A stretch of DNA of 64,000 bases from positions 1 to 64,000 of the forward strand of contig JAOTOL010000880.1 of the NCBI GenBank assembly GCA_034440575.1, in the 5' to 3' direction. The DNA is from Imbricaverruca yamaguchii (taxonomy: Eukaryota > Arthropoda > Thecostraca > Neoverrucidae). The translations under genes were made by a program, and so were the position numbers. Shown in pieces: positions 48,801 to 57,000 of the stretch. Every line of letters begins with the position of its first letter. Positions within the stretch are counted from its first letter, which is position 1. The notes beneath the pieces were generated by a model. It made no database searches and had not been told where the DNA came from. It was given only the letters and a program-made list of their open reading frames with translations.

Positions 48801-51800
48801 CTAACGGAAAACCAATATTTTAACCCTGCCCAGACGTCACCTGCAGACGATGGAGAGCTGTTCGAGCTGCTGGTCCACCGGTTCCGAGACCACCTCCAGT
48901 GACGAGACAGCCATGCAGCCGGTCAGGGCAGATCGGGTGCACACGACCGCAGCGCCGCCAGGCGTCAGTGAGAGGCAACTGCCGCCCCATGGCTCCGGCC
49001 CTGTCGTGCAGACCACGATATCTGGAGTGGACCACCGAAGCAGGCTCGGCCCTCAATGCAGCTTATACCCAACTCTGGCCGAGCATTGAGAGAACCTCGC
49101 ACATATCGGTGCAACTTGAAACCATCGCCATCCAAACACACAAGGAGTCGCGCATCCTTTACCCGATCATCCACATCCCAGAGATCGTTCTGAATCTACA
49201 AAGGTATCTAATATTCATCTCGAGTTTGAACACATCGTGGTTCCACAGCATCGCGACAACACCAAAATACCAGTCACCCGTCGTCAATTGACAAACGAAC
49301 CGGAATCCACCTTCTTACTCATACTGCAGCTTCGCGAAATGCCACACATTTTGTTAACTATTGAGGCGAACTCTTCTCTCAAAATGGCAATACGTACTCT
49401 CCACATGTCTCATCACCTTCCGACCACTGAAAGTTGCTATCATATCGGGTACGACAGCTAACACGTGGGCTGTAACGGTGGCTTGACTCCACCGCTAGGA
49501 TGACGAGGTGCCGCAGCCTCCAAGCTTGACCGGCCGCCGGTGCCGCTGCTTCATCACTACTCTGTATCCAGTGCCGATATTGTGTTCCTAGTCGGTATTG
49601 AGTCACCTCACCCGTCGTCTGCTTCAGATGCCGCATGCCCGTCTTTGGCCTGTAGCGAGCACTTCAGCTCCATCTTTGAACTGTAAGGGGTGCATCAACC
49701 TCACCTCTGCCTGTGCCGGATGTTGTAACACTGCTTCTGACCTGCATCAGGCGGCACACGGCCACCTTTGACCAGTATCAGGCGACACACGGCCACCTCT
49801 GACCTACAGCAGGTGTCACACGGCCACCTCTGACTTGTATCAGGTGCCACACGGCCACCTCTGATCCACACTATATGCCACATGGACACCTCTGAGCTCT
49901 GTATCAGGTGCCTTATGGCCACCTCTGACTCACACTAGATGCCACATGGCCACCTCTGACCTGTATCAAGTGTCACATGGCCACCTCTGACCTGTATCAG
50001 GTGTCACACGGCCACCTCTGACCTGTATCAAGTGTCACATGGCCACCTCTGACCTGTATCGGACACTGCATGGAGCGGCAGCCAGGTGCGCGGGTTGAAC
50101 ACACGAAGTCCCGTGGTGGTGGCGACCAGCAGGACCCAGTGGGGGCCGAACATGGACCGACTCGGTCGTCTCACGGCCAGCAGGGACAGCACGGCACATT
50201 CGGGCCGCGGGCTGGCACTGCGTCCTGGACGGCAGAGGCAGCGTTTGTCCTTCGTTTGTCCCCATCCATGGACAGGGACACCACCGCACACTTGGAACGC
50301 GAGCTGACGCCGTGCCTTGGACGCCAGGAATATTATGTATGGAGAAAACGAAACAATCAACACATGAATAGGCCCTGACAGCTCTCAGGGGCATAGTAAT
50401 TGCCGGCAGAATTAGAAAAGCGATCATTTCAGTATCCACACAGCACAGGTTAACAGCGAGCAGCTTGGGAATGACAGTCTCATAATTGACAGAACAATTT
50501 TGTCCAGGAAATCGCATATCGCACACTTAGATTAGCGGGCTGTCCGAAAAAAGACAAACCTACATCTAAGATCATATGGCGTCAATCCGACGGTACAGCA
50601 CAAGCTGACGAACAGGTAGCTGGGGTCAGTCTTTTTTCATGGGGAAATTATATCAGGTAGGTGGCGCCAGCAGCGCTAACCGGCACCGACCGAACACACA
50701 GCCCTAGCGCCAGTCAGTTAGGCATGGAGGCAGACGGGAGTCTAGAGTGCATTTCATCGGTAGCCTCGCTCCTCCATAGCCTGACGTCCCACCAGTGTGT
50801 GGACAGTGTGCGGCCGGAGGAACCTGACTGCTCGTTGACCTGACTTCTCACCATCACGTTGGTGACCGGTCCAGGTCGACAGTGACCTGAGCCCTCACCA
50901 TCACGTTGGTGACCGGCCCAGGTCGACAGTGACCTGAGCCCTCACCATCACGTTGGTGACCGGTCCAGGTCGACAGTGACCTGACTCCTCACCATCGGTT
51001 GGTGACCAGTCCAGGTCGACAGTGACCTGACCCCTCATCGCCAGCTGGTGACCGGTCCAGGTCGACAGTGACGTGAGCCCTCACCGTCGGCTGGTGACCG
51101 GTCCAGGTCGACAGTAGCCCCCTCGGACCACCTTCCGTCCGCCGCCGCCAGCACGATCAGCTGAGCCCCGCAGCCGGCCACCACCAGCCCGGTCAGCGAG
51201 TCGATGGTGACGTCACCGACTGGGCGTGGTGTCGTCACGTGTGACGTGTACAGCAGACTGGGACCGGCCGTCTCCCACACCTGGAGTCGGCCAGTGTCAC
51301 TCGCCAGGTGCCTGGCTGTACACATCCCCCAGCCCAGGTCCCGGCGTCACGCCATAACTCAGTGTAATTGACAGCACACCAAAGAGCAGGCCACATGTGA
51401 ACGCTACGAACTGAAGAAAAGGAGAAAAAACGCGGGTGGCAAAAACATTCTACGAAACTAAATCCTCCTGTCAATTCGACCAAAAAAGGTCATAATACCA
51501 CATATCAGCCCAAAACCAATAGCACACATAATGTTGCTACATCAAACGACAGAATTAAAATACGGCTCCCTACATTTGATGGTCAAAATAAATTAAATGC
51601 AACATAGACTGCATATGTATTCCCAACAAGAACCACGTGAAATATTTAGTTTAGTTCAGACGAACGACAGATGCATTGACACAAACAAACGACGAGTCAA
51701 ACCAGTGCACACAATATCCATTACATTAACCAACATTGAAGGTAGGGTGACAATCTGACCTTAATCTGGCCGCTCTCACTGCCGGCGACACACGTAGTGC

Positions 51801-54800
51801 CCCTGAGGTAGACACAGGTCACATTAGTTTCGTGTCCCCGCAGAATGGCCAGGTGCTTCACGCGCCGCACGTCCAGCAGCCAGACATGCTGCGAAACTCC
51901 CAGCGACAGCGTAGTGACAGTACCGGGAATCTCTGCCTCAGCGTCCGCCGATAGATGGCAACACGTGATGGTGGAGAACTCCTCGCCCAGGATCGCAGGA
52001 GCAACTGTGTGATCTGAAAATGCATGTGATATTACACACTCCCTTGATCTGTCTCTGAACATTTTAGTATCTGGATGAAAAAAGGCACCAAGCTGGGAGA
52101 AATTGTCCGCTCCCGCCTCCTAACGTTGTCATAGATGTTGCTAACATTATTTCCTGCTCCTGGACTCAAATTAGCGAACCATCGGCAAATATTCGAGAAC
52201 CATGAAATGACACATTTAGCATCATACATCTTTGGGACCTTCTGTGATTTCAAGATTTGCCAAAACGTAACTAAGAAACGAGGTTTATTTTCAAATAGCC
52301 TGTTCAACTTTCCTACTTAGCTCATTCACCCTCACGCCAGATTTACAAGAAAACTTCTGCCATAACATCCGTGTCCAACATTGATATATTTTTGGACACC
52401 GTCTTTTATACTCGCATGCCACAACATCAAACAGCTTAATACCGATTATTGACCCTATACATATCGTGTGAATGTAAACCAAAAAATGTTATGAACAGAC
52501 AAAACAGCGATATAAACATTTCCCGTTGGTGGTGGTGAACATACCAGCAAGGTATTTTGTGCTGTCACCCAGCCTTCAAATGAGGTGGAGCAGCACCAAG
52601 TCGAGTTATCGGACGGCTAAAGGTCGAACAGAGCGCGCAGCTGAATGACGGGAAATCACCAGCTGGCGAATGCACTGCTGGCCGGCTTACCTCTGAGATC
52701 CCACAGCAGAATGTTGGTATAGCAGGTCACGAGAAGGTGACCCGCACCCTCCTGCAGAGCCATGCACTCGACTCTGGGCTGGGTCAGCTGCAGTCGCGGC
52801 AGCGGCTGAAAAAAGGTCGTTTGTTAATGCAGACGGCAGGTACAGGGGTGGCGTGGGAGTGTTCTGGACTGTTCAGTGTTCATCCATGTGTGCCCTGAAC
52901 TATCAAACTGCATGTTGCTTCCTTTTAAAACAGCTGATTACAAGACGCAGATTACAGCAGAATGCTGCCTGTAACGAGTGGCGGCACTGTAACCACTGCA
53001 ACGACTGTCGAAACTGATGGCACCGTAAAGACTGTAACGACTGTCAAGACGGGCGGCACCGTGATGGCTGCAACGACTGTCAAGACTGGCGGCACCGTAA
53101 CGACAGTCAAGACTGGCGGCACCGTAACGGCTGCAACGACTGTCAAGACTGGCGGCACCGTAACGGCTGCAACGACTGTCAAGACTGGCGGCACCGTAAC
53201 GGCTGCAACGACTGTCAAGACTGGCGGCACCGTAACGGCTGCAACGACTGTCAAGACTGGCGGCACCGTAACGACTATAACGACTGTTAAGACTGGCGGC
53301 ACCGTAACGACAGTCAAGGCTGGCGTCACTATAATGACTATAATGACCGCAACAAACGGTGAACATCGAGCCAAGAATCTCCATCAGCAAAAACCGGACT
53401 CCCGAGTTACCCCATGAAATAACGCGCCAAGCTCCGCTTCAGTTGCAGTCACAACCACAACGCCAGCACGTTCCCGAGTGGCAACTCCCACACGCCGGTC
53501 GGCACTGTGCCTCAGTGCTCCCGCGTGACCGACGACACCGGTCACCACACCTGTCCCTCAACCGTCCCCCTCCGACAACTGACCTGCGCCGTCAGCAGTC
53601 ACCACACCTGCCCCTCACCCGTCCCCCTCCGACAAATGACCCGACAGCGGTCACCACACCTGCCCCTCAACCGTCCCCCTCCGACAACTGACCTGCGCCG
53701 TCAGCAGTCACCACACCTGCCCCTCACCCGTCCCCCTCCGACAACTGACCTGCGCCGTCAGCAGTCACCACACCTGCCCCTCACCCGTCCCCTCCGACAA
53801 CTGACCCGACAGCGGTCACCACACCTGCCCCTCACCCGTCCCCCTCCGACAAATGACCCGACAGCGGTCACCACACCTGCCCCTCAGCCGTCCCCCTCCG
53901 ACAACTGACCTGCACAGTCAATGGCGGCGCTCCGTCGTCCAGCTTCCACACCAGCAGGCTGGCGCCGGCCGCTTTGGCCACCACGTACCGGCCGTTGGCG
54001 TGCACGTGGCGCGCGTGGCGCACGTGCCGGCCGGCCGCGTCGTGTAGCGGCACCGGTCGCCACACCACCTGCACGCCCTCCGTCAGCGGCCGGTCGTCGC
54101 CGAACTCTGCCGGCGCGATCCCGTCCGACGCCAAGGTGGGGCACTCTTCGACGGAGGGCCGGCCGTCGAGTGGAGCGGTGGCTGACCCGCCGCCTGCCCA
54201 AGCAGGCGGCTTCGTAGGGAGATTTGACCCGGTGCCTGGTGGGGTGGTATTTATTCCACAGCCTGTCCAGGTGGGCGACTTCACAGGGAGATTTAACCTG
54301 TCGTCTGGTAAGGTGGTGTCTACTCCACAGCCCGGCTTCACAGGGAGACCTGACCTGTCGTCTGGTGAGGTGGTGTCTACTCCACAGCCCGGCTTCACAG
54401 GGAGACGTGACCTGTCGTCTGGTGAGGTGGTGTCTACTCCACAGCCCGGCTTCACAGGGAGACGTGACCTGTCGTCTGGTGAGGTGGTGTCTACTCCACA
54501 GTCCGGCTTCACAGGGTGACCTGACCTGTCGTCTGGTGAGGTGGTGTCTACTCCACAGTCCGGCTTCACAGGGAGACCTGACCTGTCGTCTGGTGAGGTG
54601 GCGTCTGCTCCACCGCTAGACCAGGCGGGCGGTTTCACAGGGAGTCTTGTCCTGGCTCCTGGTGAGGTGGCGTCTGCTCCACCGCTAGACCAGGTGAGAT
54701 GCTTGCCAAACTTCGCAGGGATAATCGGTCTGGCGTGGAACGGCGAGGTGTCCGTCCCACGATCAGCTGAGGCGGGCGACTTCACGGGCGCGTCGGGCGG

Positions 54801-54980
54801 GGTGGTGCCCGGCCCGCAATCTGCCCAGACGGGTAACTTCAAATGGAGACTCGACATTGTATCGGGTGAAGTGTTGTCCGCATCACGAAATGTCCAGGCG
54901 GAAAGTTGTCCTGCGAGATCTGACCTGACCTCAGGCGACAAGCGGCGACCTCTGGAAGTTGATCTTGACGGAGACGACAT
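36346..54980 (-). CDS. WDR27: WDR27, spliced, 11 exons plus a possible microexon
   Basis: WD40-repeat protein of poorly known function; the human protein is a string of WD repeats of about 830 residues. Exons by eye, in coding order: 53910-54980, 52691-52805, 51760-52013, 51099-51280, 50054-50224, 48841-49021, 47376-47532, 45540-45723, 43520-43671, 38541-38725, 36346-36889. All junction phases agree except between the fourth and fifth, where a small exon seems missing (candidate 50793-50839). Recognition rests on KVRSSGYGTAPRRAMFQPRT (human [20 protein letters not shown]), AAQFFFLDEFIL (human SAQFYYIDAFIL) and the last WD repeats in matching order. The N-terminal exon has a long tandem-repeat extension absent from the human protein. 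Confidence 0.88.
37377..37576 (-). mobile_element. tRNA-derived SINE, family A, with 10-base target duplication
   Basis: Flanked by GAGGTAAGTT at 37377-37386 and 37567-37576. Read on the - strand it starts GCGGGTGGCCGATTGGTTAA (A-box region), has CCTGGGTTCGACAC (B-box region) and ends in an (AAAC)n-like tail. It lies in the last WDR27 intron; the remainder of that intron (36890-38540) shows nothing else. Confidence 0.9.
38335..38374. other. Perfect short hairpin
   Basis: Fifteen-base stem CCAGCATGTAACAAT with exact complement and a 10-base loop. Confidence 0.9.
38541..38725 (-). CDS. WDR27: WDR27 exon 10
   Basis: Acceptor CTGTCTCCACCAG and donor GGACGGAC/GTGAGT. Encodes VATSDAGTQLWAFPSGSK, then KAPVTAAQFFFLDEFILTGG and DSVGLLRISEDGDGR, equivalent to human SAARDGTLRMWSARGAEL and IQSAQFYYIDAFILLSSG. 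Phase 0 in, 2 out. Confidence 0.92.
39210..39234. other. Near-perfect palindrome
   Basis: Twelve-base arms CCGACGAGCATG and CATGCTCGTCGG around a single T. Confidence 0.95.
40130..40675. repeat. Dispersed repeat R, copy 2
   Basis: Second copy of the repeat at 226-775, same orientation, inside the large WDR27 intron (38726-43519). Confidence 0.75.
41025..41945. repeat. 44-base minisatellite with a palindromic core
   Basis: About 21 copies; the unit contains the 12-base palindrome CCACAGCTGTGG and GTGTGGTGTCCCTACTCGCC. It lies mid-intron in WDR27; no exon adjoins it. Because 44 is not a multiple of 3, three overlapping frames of about 300 residues appear; none is a gene. Confidence 0.97.
42441..42477. 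other. Perfect short hairpin
   Basis: Fourteen-base stem TTCGTCATCCAGAA with exact complement and 9-base loop CTAATAGTA. Confidence 0.9.
43022..43503 (+). mobile_element. hAT-type MITE, copy 1
   Basis: Begins CAGTGATCAATTAT and ends as the inverse of CAGAGCTGAAATTAT, so it has imperfect terminal inverted repeats of about 15 bases. Flanking 8-base duplications are CTCAACCG (43014-43021) and TTTAACCG (43504-43511), differing by two transitions. It has no coding capacity. The right duplication lies 8 bases from the WDR27 exon 9 donor. Confidence 0.8.
43520..43671 (-). CDS. WDR27: WDR27 exon 9
   Basis: Acceptor GCGCTGCTGCAG and donor AGACTG/GTAGGC. Encodes GNGKHVACTTRLGRSLEV, then DKFLMGVQGPVTSVAWNLAG and NRL, equivalent to human GDGQWLACGLANHLLLVF and FSGHDGAVNAVCWSQDRR. 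Enters with two bases completing a Gly codon begun in the previous exon; leaves in phase 0. Confidence 0.9.
44640..45539 (-). repeat. 48-base minisatellite starting at a WDR27 5' splice site
   Basis: About 19 copies. On the - strand it begins with the donor GTCGGTATCCGCCGGCTGG of the exon ending at 45540, and each unit repeats GGTCGGTATCCGCCGGCTGG, then CGACGTCTGTCCCTGCCG. Long frames through it are artefacts. Confidence 0.97.
45540..45723 (-). CDS. WDR27: WDR27 exon 8
   Basis: Acceptor AGTGTCGCCACAG and donor CTGTCGG/GTCGGT. It begins with a 12-base tandem repeat encoding AGHA/TGHA units (about 45634-45714), then DYRCRVTAAQPGRPVRVLGR and GDTLLRIALSG. The last part joins the next exon as RIALSGNGKHVACTT, matching human CCIQYSGDGQWLACG. 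Phase 0 in, 1 out. Confidence 0.85.
45780..46320. repeat. Minisatellite, unit about 42 bases
   Basis: About 12 diverged copies with GTCTGCGACAGACCACACC and TCAGACACGGGTCTA. It lies in the WDR27 intron upstream of exon 8, ending about 60 bases from its acceptor. The rest of that intron (46321-46900) has no recognised feature. Confidence 0.88.
46900..47310. repeat. Minisatellite, unit about 64 bases
   Basis: About six diverged copies with CGGTCACCAGATCCACAGAT and ATCCAGCCAGGTG. It begins about 65 bases after the WDR27 exon 7 donor. Confidence 0.85.
47376..47532 (-). CDS. WDR27: WDR27 exon 7 (signature exon)
   Basis: Encodes a Pro-rich stretch, then KVRSSGYGTAPRRAMFQPRT and NAKAK before donor GCCAAG/GTGGGA. 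The RSSGY...MF.P.TN pattern is the most specific match to human WDR27. The acceptor is taken as TGCGGTAAG because it gives the phase left by the previous exon and avoids an upstream TGA; it lacks a good pyrimidine tract. Confidence 0.85.
47560..47880. repeat. 83-base minisatellite
   Basis: Four copies with TTCAGCTGTCGGCCGGGACC and GAGGTCAGTGCGGTCAGTG. It abuts the acceptor side of WDR27 exon 7; the last copy comes within about 30 bases of the exon. The rest of the intron up to the MITE (47881-48334) has no recognised feature. Confidence 0.95.
48335..48828 (+). mobile_element. hAT-type MITE, copy 2
   Basis: Begins CAGTGATAAATTATTC and ends as the inverse of CAGGGTTAAAATATTGG. It is flanked by a perfect 8-base duplication CCCAGACG (48327-48334 and 48829-48836). 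The right duplication stops 4 bases short of the WDR27 exon 6 donor GT. Its body is homologous along its length to 43022-43503. Confidence 0.88.
48841..49021 (-). CDS. WDR27: WDR27 exon 6
   Basis: Acceptor GTGGTCCACTCCAG and donor GTCTGCAG/GTGACG. Encodes IVVCTTGPEPWGGSCLSLTP, GAAVVCTRSALTGCMAVSSL and EVVSEPVDQQLEQLSIVC. Sequence similarity to human WDR27 is weak here, but the phases join both neighbours exactly (1 in, 2 out). Confidence 0.72.
49740..50053 (-). repeat. 30-base minisatellite starting at a WDR27 5' splice site
   Basis: About ten copies. On the - strand it begins GTCAGAGGTGGCCATGTGAC, the donor of the exon ending at 50054, and repeats as GATACAG/GTCAGAGGTGGCC. There are no spacers between units, so it is not a CRISPR. 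Confidence 0.95.
50054..50224 (-). CDS. WDR27: WDR27 exon 5
   Basis: Acceptor CCTCTGCCGTCCAG and donor GATACAG/GTCAGA. Encodes SASPRPECAVLSLLAVRR, SRSMFGPHWVLLVATTTG and LRVFNPRTWLPLHAVSDT, equivalent to human [20 protein letters not shown]. It leaves in phase 1 as exon 6 needs. It enters in phase 1, but exon 4 leaves in phase 2, so a small exon is expected between them. Confidence 0.85.
50793..50839 (-). CDS. WDR27: Candidate WDR27 microexon
   Basis: A 47-base stretch between an AG (GAGAAGTCAG) and CACACTG/GTGGGA that exactly repairs the phase mismatch between exons 4 and 5 (2 in, 1 out). It would encode STSSQVPPAAHCPHT. The acceptor is weak and lies at the edge of the 47-base array. Offered only because the phases fit. 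Confidence 0.28.
50850..51098 (-). repeat. 47-base minisatellite starting at a WDR27 5' splice site
   Basis: About five copies. On the - strand the exon end CTGTCGACCTGGACCG/GTCACC is repeated in each unit together with a short spacer such as AACGTGATGGTGAGGGCTCA. Confidence 0.93.
51099..51280 (-). CDS. WDR27: WDR27 exon 4
   Basis: Acceptor TGGCCGACTCCAG. Encodes VWETAGPSLLYTSHVTTPRP, then DVTIDSLTGLVVAGCGAQLI, VLAAADGRWSEGATVDLDR. This matches human VWDHCTGSLIYSSSV, then [20 protein letters not shown] and VARVDLR. Phase 0 in, 2 out. Confidence 0.9.
51760..52013 (-). CDS. WDR27: WDR27 exon 3
   Basis: Acceptor CATTTTCAG and donor CAGATTAAG/GTCAGA. Encodes EEFSTITCCHLSADAEAE, then SLGVSQHVWLLDVRRVKHLA, ILRGHETNVTCVYLRG and CVAGSESGQIK, a clear WD repeat (RGHETNVTCVYL) equivalent to human [20 protein letters not shown]. 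Confidence 0.9.
52691..52805 (-). CDS. WDR27: WDR27 exon 2
   Basis: Acceptor ACCTTTTTTCAG and donor CTCAGAG/GTAAGC. Encodes PLPRLQLTQPRVECMALQ and GHLLVTCYTNILLWDLR, the second half of a WD repeat. Phase 0 in, 1 out. The intron 51281-51759 has no recognised feature; the intron 52014-52690 is AT-rich, likewise. Confidence 0.85.
52960..53340. repeat. Minisatellite, unit 36 bases (some 21)
   Basis: About ten copies of CAAGACTGGCGGCACCGTAA followed by CGGCTGCAACGACTGT. It lies in the first WDR27 intron, not at a junction. Confidence 0.95.
53545..53909 (-). repeat. 57-base minisatellite starting at the WDR27 exon 1 splice donor
   Basis: Six to seven copies. On the - strand the exon end TGTGCAG/GTCAGTTGTCGGAGG is repeated as GGCGCAG/GTCAGTTGTCGGAGG; a second unit type has CGCTGTCGGGTCATTTGTCG instead and lacks the AG/GT. 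Confidence 0.95.
53910..54980 (-). CDS. WDR27: WDR27 exon 1 with tandem-repeat N-terminal extension
   Basis: Open for 357 codons from an ATG (TCTGCCATGTCG) to donor TGTGCAG/GTCAGT. The last 60 residues match the WDR27 N-terminus: VVWRPVPLHDAAGRHVRH, ANGRYVVAKAAGASLLVWKL and DDGAPPLTVQ. The first 290 are mainly a 19-residue repeat, PVKPGCGVDTTSPDDRSGL, with diverged copies throughout. Human WDR27 has only about 40 residues before its first WD strand. An alternative is that coding starts further in, with this repeat in 5' UTR or intron, but the frame is kept through all copies. Confidence 0.7.
54250..54255 (-). promoter_or_regulatory. AATAAA on the - strand inside WDR27 exon 1
   Basis: The only AATAAA I see downstream of the PIGH stop within the next kilobase. 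It could serve as the PIGH polyadenylation signal, in which case PIGH transcripts would overlap the WDR27 start. Confidence 0.2.
54285..54620 (-). repeat. 57-base coding minisatellite in WDR27 exon 1
   Basis: About six near-identical units (19 codons each), with diverged units on both sides. Confidence 0.95.
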
Positions 54981-55199
54981 GGCAGACAAAATAACAGGCA
55001 AATTATGGCAACGCCGTTGCATAAGCGACCCAGACAATATCACAAGAGCTCAATCACCGAACGCAGTAATCCTCAGCACATGTCCAATACTAGTCACGAC
55101 CTGACCAACTAATCTATCACTGAACCACCGACCAGATTTCAGACTGGGACACGCCACTCGAATCCAATACACCGCACACTCGACACACGTCTGTCTCGC

Positions 55200-55350
55200 A
55201 GCGTTGCCAGGACTGTCTACCGCAGGGCGGCCGGGACTGTCCACCGCAGCGTGGCCGGGACTGTCCACCGCAGCGCAGCCGGGACTGTCTACCGCAGGGT
55301 GACCGGGACTGTCCACCGCAGGGCGACTGGGACTGTCCACCGCAGCGCGG
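55200..55350 (-). repeat. 24-base minisatellite between PIGH and WDR27
   Basis: Six or seven copies of GGACTGTCCACCGCAGCG(T/C)GGCCG (given as on +) directly after the PIGH stop, in its 3' UTR or the intergenic gap. Confidence 0.93.
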
Positions 55351-55366
55351 CTGGCGCCCGCTCCGA

Positions 55367-55729
55367 TCAGCTGCTGGAGCCAGCCATCGAATCGGTGGCG
55401 TCCAGGTCGGGCCAATCGCCGCGGCCGCGCGCCGCGCCCACCGACACCGCCGCCGGCTCAGGCCGCAGCACCGCCTGCACGCCGCGGTACACGTGCTGTA
55501 GCTGCACCAGGCACGGCCACGTGTGCCGGAACAGCGGCACCAGCCGCGGTGGCTGGCTCAGCACCACGGCCAGGTACGTCACCACCCGGTGCATGCTGAT
55601 CGCCTCGGCGATCACCACGTCGCACAGCCGGCCGCGCGAGATGAACAACGACGAGCGCCGCCCGCTGGCGTACGTGGTGGTGATCTGCACACCCAGCGAC
55701 GCCTCCACCAGCAGCGTCTCCTTCTTCAC
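55367..55729 (-). CDS. PIGH: PIGH last exon
   Basis: Acceptor CCGTCTCCCACAG on the - strand (- reading GTCTCCCACAG/GTGAAG). It carries the conserved PIGH cytosolic domain: ETLLVEASLGVQ, TYASGRRSSLFI, LCDVVIAEAISMHRVVTYLA, LVPLFRHTWPCLVQLQHVYR. The C-tail GDWPDLDATDSMAGSSS is lineage-specific. Stop at 55367-55369. Confidence 0.93.
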   Translation of the reverse strand: MKKETLLVEASLGVQITTTYASGRRSSLFISRGRLCDVVIAEAISMHRVVTYLAVVLSQPPRLVPLFRHTWPCLVQLQHVYRGVQAVLRPEPAAVSVGAARGRGDWPDLDATDSMAGSSS

Positions 55730-56932
55730 CTGTGGGAGACGGAGGGAGGGGGAGTCACGTCATGCGGGAGGATCTCTCGCTCCCTTCACAATGGGAACAA
55801 CAAGAGGTTGGTTATTGGTTTTACGACACATCGACCGTTGAGTCATGTAGCGTCGCCAATCTCTCGCGCCGATTGGTCGCGGGCGAAGAGTAGCGACAGG
55901 TGAGACTCGAACCAACAACCTTTCGATTGTGAGACGAGCAACTTACCCCTAAGACACTCGTCCCCGGGGGAACAACAAGAGAGGAACAACAACTGGGAGT
56001 AGGGGAACAGCAAGCAGAGGTTCTCTTATTCACCTACGAGGACTGTCCCACCCAGTGCGAGGTGGGAAGCAGGCTCCACCAAGTATCAGGTGCGGCCTCT
56101 ACCCAATGGAGCCGGTAGTATCACACAAGGTAACCTTCACCTGGGAAGATCAGCGGCGTCAAATCAAGATACCTTCCGCACTTCGCGAGGCAGACAATGC
56201 TGGACTCATCTCATCTCATTCACCTGTGGAAGGTGATATGACACGCTCATCCCCAGGCAGGATGACCTTCCTCATCATGCGAGGTAAGCGACGCCAGAAT
56301 GGCTTGTGATCAACGCTCTTCCGTCCTCACCTTAGCAGGCAGGCGACACCGGGCGGATTGCCACTGTGGGAAACATGCACGCGATGTCGAATTTCAGTGC
56401 GATGGACGAGATAACCCTGTTTAGTGAGTCATTACGCTGGCATTTTTGCGTCAAGATTACGCTAGATGAGAACAGTCCCTTACTTACGAGCCGACCATGT
56501 CTGATGTATTCCGAACACATTATGACAACCAATCAGCGAATACATCAGAACTACACGTGAACCATGCATATTTATACTATATTTCCACTATGCTTTTTAG
56601 CACCTTTGCATTTATAGGCGAGTAAATGTAACCCATAAATGGGTGGATCACGGCGCACTTTATGCACATTCACGGTTAATGACGCCGCCCATACTGTTTC
56701 GCCAGTGGGCCGCGGGATTGGGAAATGTCCCGAGTGGTGCGACTGTTGAACCCAGGACCTTTGGTACACAAAGCTCAACACCTTAACCACTTGACCATCC
56801 CGGCCCTGCTTTGAGTAGACGAAACATGATATAATTATTGAGCTCTTCTTGCAGTATCAGCATATGATAAATGGAAGGTAGGTAGGCAGAATGAATGTAG
56901 AACCGACACTAAGTTCAACAGGCATCATATAA

Positions 56933-57000
<68 letters not shown>

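Noticed and set aside
49740..50053. Regular 30-base repeat, CRISPR-like at first sight
   Set aside because: Units are contiguous without spacers, and the context is eukaryotic and intronic.
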